Positions 59,289-64,000 of a DNA stretch of 64,000 nucleotides are shown piece after piece; position 1 is the first letter of the stretch, and every line of letters begins with the position of its first letter. The translations under genes were made by a program, and so were the position numbers. The stretch comes from Nocardia transvalensis NBRC 15921 (GTDB lineage: Bacteria > Actinomycetota > Actinomycetes > Mycobacteriales > Mycobacteriaceae): the NCBI RefSeq assembly GCF_000308875.1, contig NZ_BAGL01000122.1, positions 1-64,000 on the forward strand, read 5' to 3'. The notes under the pieces are model-generated. The model was not told the DNA's origin, made no database searches, and saw only the letters and a list, made by a program, of their open reading frames with translations.

Positions 59289-61373
59289 TCACCACCAGCC
59301 GAGAATCGGCCGCAGCTGCCGTTCGAGTTCCGGTGCGAGCGACCGCGAGTAGGTGGCCGTGAGGTGGTGCTCGTCGTGGTAGAGCAGCACGTTGCCCGCG
59401 ACGACCGGGCACACCAGCGGTTCGCAGACGGCATTGCTGAGGTCGATGGGAAAGACGGTGGGGTGGCCGGCGGCCGGCGCCTCGGCGGGATCGACCGGGT
59501 CGAGGGCTTCCGCCCGTGGCATGCCGCAACTGGTCCGGTCGCCGCCCTGGGCGAGGCAGTCGATGGCGCGATAGCGAATTCCGTTGCGGCGCAACCACGG
59601 AGTGTCGCGCACGGCCACCACGTTCAGGCCGCGGTCGGCGAGTTCGCTCCACACGTCCACGTAGTCGGCGGGCGTTTCGTCGCCCGTGGTGTCGCGCGGC
59701 CGCGTGCCGGTGGTGAACACCCAGTCGGGACGCTCGACCCCCAGGCGATCGATGACGTCGCGGGACCAGTCGCGGCAGTCGGGGATGCGTTCGCCCTTGT
59801 ACATCGGCTCCGCGGCGACGGTCAGCGGGCAGCCCATCTTCAGGTACACGTCGATGCGGAAGTCGTGCTGGTCGGCGAGGACCTGGAGCGCCGGAATCCA
59901 GTGTTCGGCATGGGAACTGCCCGCCACGGCCAGCGTGCGCCGCGCGTCCGGACGGCCGTAGGTGCAGGTGACGACGTCGCGAGTGTCGAAGTCGGCGATA
60001 CAGCCGTCGCGCGCCGGATAGGCCCGGTCGGCCGGTGCCTCGGCGATCGAGGGGCGCATCGGGGCCTCGGGCGCCCCGACTCCGGCGGCGAGCGTCTCCG
60101 CGCCCGGGTAGGCGGTGCTGTCGAGGGTGCCGACGGGCCGCGGCGGATTGGCGCTCACCACCACGAGCCAGACCGCCGCCAGGACGGCGACCGCCGATCC
60201 CGCGGCGGTGACCGCCGCTCCGGCCCGGCGGCGATAGGCCGCCGACGCCGGGGGAGGGTCCGTCCGCAGCCGCAGCGGTTGTTCGACGAACCGGTGGGTC
60301 GCCCACGCCGCCGCCAGCGATACCGCGATCACGAGGAGCCCGTCACCGAGCCCGGCGGTGGACCTGCCGCGTTCGGTGAGGACGAAGATCAGGATCGGCC
60401 AGTGCCACAGATACAGCGCGTAGGCGATATCGCCGAGCCGGACCAGTGGGCGGCTGGCGAGCATCCGGTTGGGCAGCGGCCGCGCATCCGGATCGGCGGT
60501 ATTGCCGGCCACGATCAGCGCCGCCGCCGCACCCACCGGCACCAGCGCGGCGGGTCCCGGGAACAGGCGCACGCCGTCGAGCAGCCACCCGCACGCGAGG
60601 ACGCCGACCGTTCCCGCCGCCGCCAGCGCGAGGCGCGCGATCCGTGGCAGCGCGAGGCGCGGCACGACGACGGCCAGCACCGCGCCGGCCAGTAGTTCCC
60701 AGGCCCGCGCGAAGCTGTCGTAGTAGTTCCAGCCCTGATGGTCCGTGCTCGCCTGCGCGGCGTAGACGAACGACAGCAGGCCCAGCGCGCCGCAGACGAC
60801 CAGCGAGAGTCGTTGCGGCGATATCGGTTTCGCGAGCCGCGTGCCGAGCCACGCGAGCCCGGTGACGAGCAGCGTCACGGCGAGATAGAACTGCCCCTGC
60901 ACCGACATCGACCACAGATGCTGCAGGGGGCTGACCGACGGATCGGCCGCCGCGTAGTTCGTCCACGACAGCGCGAGGCGCCAGTTCTGGTAGTAGAACA
61001 GCGACGCGAGGGTCTGGGCGGCCAGATCGCTCCATTGCGTATAGGGCCGCAGCGCGACGGTCGCGGCGACCACCGCCGCCAGTACCGTCACGAGCGCCGG
61101 CAGCAGCCGTCGCGCCGTTCGCCGCAGCGTCGCTCCCACGCCTACGGACCCCGACGCCGCCCGCCGCAACAGCAGTCCGGTGAAGAAGTATCCGGACAGC
61201 ACCAGAAAGACGTCCACACCGCCCGACACCCGCTCGAACCAGATGTGGAACACCACCACCAGCCCGATGGCGACGCCCCGCAGCCCGTCCAGATCGAGCC
61301 GGTACGCCGGGCCACCGCTCCGGGTTTGCTGCCCCGGCGTCCCCTCGGATGTCCCCGCCGCTCGCTCGGTCAC
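59289..61373 (-). CDS. OafA/YrhL-type acyltransferase with C-terminal SGNH domain
   Basis: A 694-residue membrane protein that should O-acetylate or O-acylate an envelope glycan. The acyltransferase-3 domain (about 25-375) includes LDGLRGVAIGLVVVFHIWF with the catalytic His, and FLVLSGYFFTGLLLRR. The extracytoplasmic SGNH domain has VAGSSHAEHWIPALQ, where GDSH is changed to GSSH (serine kept, Asp lost), and YHDEHHLTATYS with the Asp/His pair. The GTG start is MTERAAGTSEGTPG; ribosome site weak. Alternative start 61409. Confidence 0.9.
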   Translation of the reverse strand: MTERAAGTSEGTPGQQTRSGGPAYRLDLDGLRGVAIGLVVVFHIWFERVSGGVDVFLVLSGYFFTGLLLRRAASGSVGVGATLRRTARRLLPALVTVLAAVVAATVALRPYTQWSDLAAQTLASLFYYQNWRLALSWTNYAAADPSVSPLQHLWSMSVQGQFYLAVTLLVTGLAWLGTRLAKPISPQRLSLVVCGALGLLSFVYAAQASTDHQGWNYYDSFARAWELLAGAVLAVVVPRLALPRIARLALAAAGTVGVLACGWLLDGVRLFPGPAALVPVGAAAALIVAGNTADPDARPLPNRMLASRPLVRLGDIAYALYLWHWPILIFVLTERGRSTAGLGDGLLVIAVSLAAAWATHRFVEQPLRLRTDPPPASAAYRRRAGAAVTAAGSAVAVLAAVWLVVVSANPPRPVGTLDSTAYPGAETLAAGVGAPEAPMRPSIAEAPADRAYPARDGCIADFDTRDVVTCTYGRPDARRTLAVAGSSHAEHWIPALQVLADQHDFRIDVYLKMGCPLTVAAEPMYKGERIPDCRDWSRDVIDRLGVERPDWVFTTGTRPRDTTGDETPADYVDVWSELADRGLNVVAVRDTPWLRRNGIRYRAIDCLAQGGDRTSCGMPRAEALDPVDPAEAPAAGHPTVFPIDLSNAVCEPLVCPVVAGNVLLYHDEHHLTATYSRSLAPELERQLRPILGWW

Positions 61374-61533
61374 GCGACCGCACCGAATCGGCCGGTACCC
61401 GGGGGACACAGCGGTCCCCGACGGCCTGGCACGGGGAGAACGCGAGACGGAGACGACACCCTAGTTCTCTTACCACGCCCCCGGAATGCCGATCCACTTC
61501 GCCACGGCCGTATAGCTGTGAGTTCGCCAACCC

Positions 61534-62733
61534 CTAGGGGGCGGCGGCGGGCGACGCCGCCCGCCAGCACGGCCTGGTCAGGTACGTGGCGGCGCGCAGG
61601 ACCCATTCCACCGGGCCGTAGGCATGCCCGCGCAGCCACCACGCGCTGAACCACAGTTGTGCGGCGAAGGTCACCAGCGCGATACCCACGACGGCGAGCG
61701 GCGGCACATCGTCGGCGAGGGCCAAGCCGTAACCGCTGTAGACGAGCATGAACACCACCGACTGGCCGATGTAGTCGGTGGCGGCCATGCGTCCCGCCGG
61801 GGCCAGGCGCGCGACGGCGGACGCCCACCGGGAGCGCGCCAGCCGCAGTATCACCGCCATGTAGGCGAAGGTCATCAGGGGATTCACCAGCTCCTGCACC
61901 CCGGGCAGCAGTGGCAGCGGTCGCAGGATCTCGGCGCCGACGGCCCAGGTGATCAGCGAGACCGGTACTCCCACACCGAATCCCGCCCACAGCACCCGGG
62001 GCGTCCACCGCCGGATCAGATCGCCGTCCTCGAACAGCCGCCGCTTGCCCGCGGCCATGCCCAGCAGGAACAGGGCGAGGCTCGGCACGCCCTGTCCGAC
62101 CCAGGTGAAGAGGAGGAACAGCGGCCCGAACGCCAGTTGCGTGTGCAGCGTGTCGGAGAAACTGCCCGTGAATCCCTCCTGCAGGCGCTGGAGGTCGAAG
62201 AGATGCGCCAGATCCGAGATGCCGCCCGACGTAGGCGCGAACAGCGACGGCAGCGAATACAGCACGTAGAGGATCACGCCGGTGATCACCGCCGCGCGCG
62301 GCCGCAGAGTGCGCAGCAGGATCAGGATCAGGCACAGGACGGCGTAGAGCGTGAGGATGTCCCCGATCCACAGCAGCAGCACGTGCGCCAGCCCGATCGC
62401 GAACAATGCCCCGCAGCGCCGCAGCAGCCGGGCCCGCGGCGAGACGTCCGCCCGTCGCGCGGCCGCGATCTGGAGCGTGAACGAGTAGCCGAACAGGAAG
62501 GCGAACAGCAGATAGAACCGGCCCAGGAAGAACCCGTCGATCAGGCCGGTGGTGAGCAGGTCGATCCCGCCGTCGAACCGCGGCCGCGGATCGTCCTCCG
62601 GCCCGACGAGATTCAGCAGCGAGGTCACCACGACGGCATTGGTGACGAGAATCCCGAACAGCGCGAACCCCCGCAGCATGTCGACCTCGGCGATCCGCCG
62701 CCCACCCGCCGTCGACCCGTTCACCTCGGACAT
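61534..62733 (-). CDS. DUF418 membrane protein (YeiB-like)
   Basis: A 399-residue protein with about 9-10 transmembrane helices. RIAEVDMLRGFALFGILVTN and GRFYLLFAFLFGYSFTLQIA are N-terminal hallmarks. GRMAATDYIGQSVVFMLVYS, then LWFSAWWLRGHAYGPVEWVL and RAATYL end the DUF418 region. The family belongs near heparan-alpha-glucosaminide acetyltransferase-like proteins, with function unproven. A TAGCGT box 6 nt before the ATG suggests a leaderless transcript. Confidence 0.9.
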   Translation of the reverse strand: MSEVNGSTAGGRRIAEVDMLRGFALFGILVTNAVVVTSLLNLVGPEDDPRPRFDGGIDLLTTGLIDGFFLGRFYLLFAFLFGYSFTLQIAAARRADVSPRARLLRRCGALFAIGLAHVLLLWIGDILTLYAVLCLILILLRTLRPRAAVITGVILYVLYSLPSLFAPTSGGISDLAHLFDLQRLQEGFTGSFSDTLHTQLAFGPLFLLFTWVGQGVPSLALFLLGMAAGKRRLFEDGDLIRRWTPRVLWAGFGVGVPVSLITWAVGAEILRPLPLLPGVQELVNPLMTFAYMAVILRLARSRWASAVARLAPAGRMAATDYIGQSVVFMLVYSGYGLALADDVPPLAVVGIALVTFAAQLWFSAWWLRGHAYGPVEWVLRAATYLTRPCWRAASPAAAP

Positions 62734-62739
62734 GTGCCC

Positions 62740-62745
62740 ACGCTA
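62740..62745 (-). promoter_or_regulatory. -10 box (TAGCGT) of the probably leaderless DUF418 gene
   Basis: Six nt separate it from the ATG; no ribosome site is present. Confidence 0.5.
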
Positions 62746-62865
62746 GGGCGTCCGGTTCGGCTCCCACATCACCCGTAGTGGCGATACGCGGGTGGTTTCC
62801 TACGCCGATCGCCCTAGTTATGGGTCGACCTCCGCGGTATTGACACGAGTGCGGGTGCGTGCGGT

Positions 62866-62892
62866 GTTTCCGGCCGAAAGCATGCCGGAAAC
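62866..62892. repeat. Palindromic repeat copy 5 (GTTTCCGGC/GCCGGAAAC)
   Basis: Nine-bp arms around the loop CGAAAGCAT (reverse orientation, one change from the family loop). Its right arm runs directly into the tandem array. Confidence 0.75.
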
Positions 62893-63046
62893 AAGGGAGG
62901 GAGCATTGCGGAAGCAATGGGAGGGAGCGTGCCGGAAGCAATGGGAGGGAGCGTGCCGGAAGCAATGGGAGGGGGCATGCCGGAAACGATGGGAGGGGGC
63001 ATGCCGGAAGCAATGGGAGGGGGCGTGCCGGACACGATGGGAGGGT
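62880..63046. repeat. Tandem array of seven 24-bp units (first unit 23 bp)
   Basis: Units begin GCRTGCCGGAARCAATGGGA and end in GGGR. Boundaries: 62880-62902 (one base short), 62903-62926, 62927-62950, 62951-62974, 62975-62998, 62999-63022, 63023-63046. Variation is mostly A/G at fixed positions. The first unit is the right arm of palindromic repeat copy 5. In one plus frame each unit reads EGACRKQW and is open into the SRPBCC gene. Confidence 0.9.
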
Positions 63047-63100
63047 GCTTCGGAGATGCCGGTGGTGGCGTGTCGGGCGGGTGGATGCTTCGATCTTCCT

Positions 63101-63559
63101 ATGACCGAGAGCACCGAAGTGCGGATCGTATCGGCCGATCGTGAGATCGCGGCCGGAGCGGACACGATCTTCGCGCTGATCGCCGATCCTGCCCGGCAGC
63201 CGAGCTGGGACGGTAACGACAATCTCACCGAAGCCGCTGCGGGGCAACGGGTTCGCGCTGTGGGGGACGTCTTCCTGATGTCCCTGACCAAGCCGGGCGC
63301 GGTGCGGGAGAATCACGTGGTCGAGTTCGTGGAGGGCCGCCGCATCGCGTGGCTGCCGAGCGAACCGGGCGGCCGCCCGCCCGGCCACCTGTGGCGCTGG
63401 GAACTCGAGCCCGTGGACGAGTCCCGCACCCGAGTCACCCACACCTACGACTGGACCGACCTGACCGACGAGACACGCCTCGTCCGCGCACGCGCCACCA
63501 CTCCCGACAAACTCCGCGCCTCCCTCGACCGCCTGGCCGACCTCGCCGAGAAGGGCTGA
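63101..63559 (+). CDS. SRPBCC (START/Bet v 1-like) family protein
   Basis: A 152-residue single-domain protein. The N-terminal strand VRIVSADREIAAGADTIFAL, IADPARQPSWDGNDNL and the C-terminal helix TTPDKLRASLDRLADLAEKG are typical of polyketide cyclase/dehydrase-like SRPBCC proteins, which hold hydrophobic ligands in a cavity. ATG 63101 is chosen since it starts the domain; the frame stays open upstream through the tandem array, so a longer protein with an octapeptide repeat is conceivable. There is no good ribosome site. Confidence 0.8.
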   Translation: MTESTEVRIVSADREIAAGADTIFALIADPARQPSWDGNDNLTEAAAGQRVRAVGDVFLMSLTKPGAVRENHVVEFVEGRRIAWLPSEPGGRPPGHLWRWELEPVDESRTRVTHTYDWTDLTDETRLVRARATTPDKLRASLDRLADLAEKG

Positions 63560-63565
63560 GGGGAG

Positions 63566-64000
63566 CTACCGCCCCGACCGATAGGTCCGCGCGACCAGGG
63601 CCGAGCGTAGATACCACAGCCCCGCGGGCTGGGTCGGGTCGAAGCCGGTCAGCTGGGCGACGCGTTTGAGGCGATAGTCGACGGTATTGGTGTGGACGTG
63701 CAGCGCCCGGGCGGTCTGCTGGCGGTTCAGGTTGGTGCCGATGTGCCGCTTGAGCGTGTCCAGCAGTTCGGGGTGCGCGTCGAGCACGTCCAGCAGCGAG
63801 CCGAGATAGTCGCTGCCCGGACCCGGCCGGGTGAGCTGGTATTCCAGGGCGAGCCCGTCGAAGCGGTAGAGCGCCGGGCGGCACTGCAGACGCTGCACCA
63901 TGTCGAGCAGTTCGTGGGCGCGCTGCGCGGCGGTCGGGATATCGCCCGCGCCGGAATCGACCACCGCCGCGGTCACGGGCACCTGCGCGTTGTGCGCCAG
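63566..64000 (-). CDS. PucR/CdaR family regulator 3, N-terminus outside window
   Basis: The C-terminal 144 residues of a PucR-type regulator running in from the right edge. AHELLDMVQRLQCRPALYRF, YLGSLLDVLDAHPELLDTLK and the helix-turn-helix LNRQQTARALHVHTNTVDYR followed by LKRVAQLTGFDP are visible, ending in the tail LWYLRSALVARTY. It resembles the C-terminus of the regulator at 49711. It is convergent with the SRPBCC gene (6 bp apart). Confidence 0.92.
   Translation of the reverse strand: MAHNAQVPVTAAVVDSGAGDIPTAAQRAHELLDMVQRLQCRPALYRFDGLALEYQLTRPGPGSDYLGSLLDVLDAHPELLDTLKRHIGTNLNRQQTARALHVHTNTVDYRLKRVAQLTGFDPTQPAGLWYLRSALVARTYRSGR

Noticed and set aside
62880..63046. CRISPR-like array
   Set aside because: Units are directly adjacent with no spacers, so it is a tandem repeat, not a CRISPR array.
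62792..63100. SRPBCC protein starting at 62792 with an octapeptide-repeat N-terminus
   Set aside because: The domain begins at 63101, the repeat derives from a noncoding palindrome, and no ribosome site marks 62792. Kept only as a possibility in the findings.
1..64000. tRNA, rRNA, insertion sequences, integrases, phage genes
   Set aside because: I saw no cloverleaf-like genes, transposase motifs or terminal repeats. A tRNAscan and an ISfinder search would settle this.

Overview
The window looks like chromosomal DNA of a high-GC, mycolic-acid-containing actinomycete, most likely Nocardia or a close relative. The reasons are the very GC-rich codon use, three antigen-85-like secreted esterases, a PapA-like acyltransferase, a glucosyl-3-phosphoglycerate synthase, F420/FMN luciferase-like oxidoreductases, a ChoD-type GMC oxidase and many TetR, PucR, MocR and XRE regulators. 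I see no rRNA, tRNA, insertion sequence, integrase or CRISPR array. The genus is an inference, not a database match.

Left edge (1-12133). A leftward operon encodes an MqnA-like chorismate dehydratase, an acyl-AMP ligase fused to an acyl carrier protein with a C-terminal docking tail, and a modular type I polyketide synthase (KS-AT-DH-KR start) that runs off the window. A TetR gene and a divergent DHA2 exporter share CGAACG operators beside it. A LuxR/LAL-type regulator without the usual N-terminal ATPase follows.

12141-26506. This stretch holds a PAS-GGDEF-EAL protein, a SAM methyltransferase and a chagasin-like secreted protease inhibitor. A complete glycerol regulon follows: glpF-glpK-glpD leftward, and an IclR/GylR-like regulator with a second glpK rightward. 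Two matching palindromic operators lie in the divergent region. Next come an acyl-CoA synthetase and a small leftward operon with DUF3467 and an almost perfect alanine-zipper coiled-coil protein.

26659-41534 is accessory redox metabolism with local regulators: TetR-OYE-SDR translationally coupled, luciferase-like oxidoreductases, a quinone oxidoreductase opposite an AraC gene, and a TetR that should repress a Dabb-DUF1330 operon through a promoter-overlapping operator. Several of these genes have a TAnnnT -10 box only 6-8 nt before the start codon, so they look leaderless.

32416-48029 carries cell-envelope functions: three antigen-85-like esterases, a PapA-like acyltransferase, a GT39-like membrane glycosyltransferase and GpgS. 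Two PucR regulators, a ChoD-like oxidase, an aldo/keto reductase with an XRE regulator, a MocR regulator abutting a decayed EamA transporter, a subtilisin-inhibitor-like protein, an EEP phosphatase-like protein, a secreted beta-propeller, an OafA-SGNH acyltransferase, a DUF418 protein, an SRPBCC protein and a partial third PucR gene complete the right side.

The most unusual sequence feature is a family of five short hairpins with near-constant arms and a conserved 9-nt loop. Two flank the chagasin/glpD junction, one sits in frame inside the GT39 gene, and one seems to have seeded a 24-bp tandem array before the SRPBCC gene.
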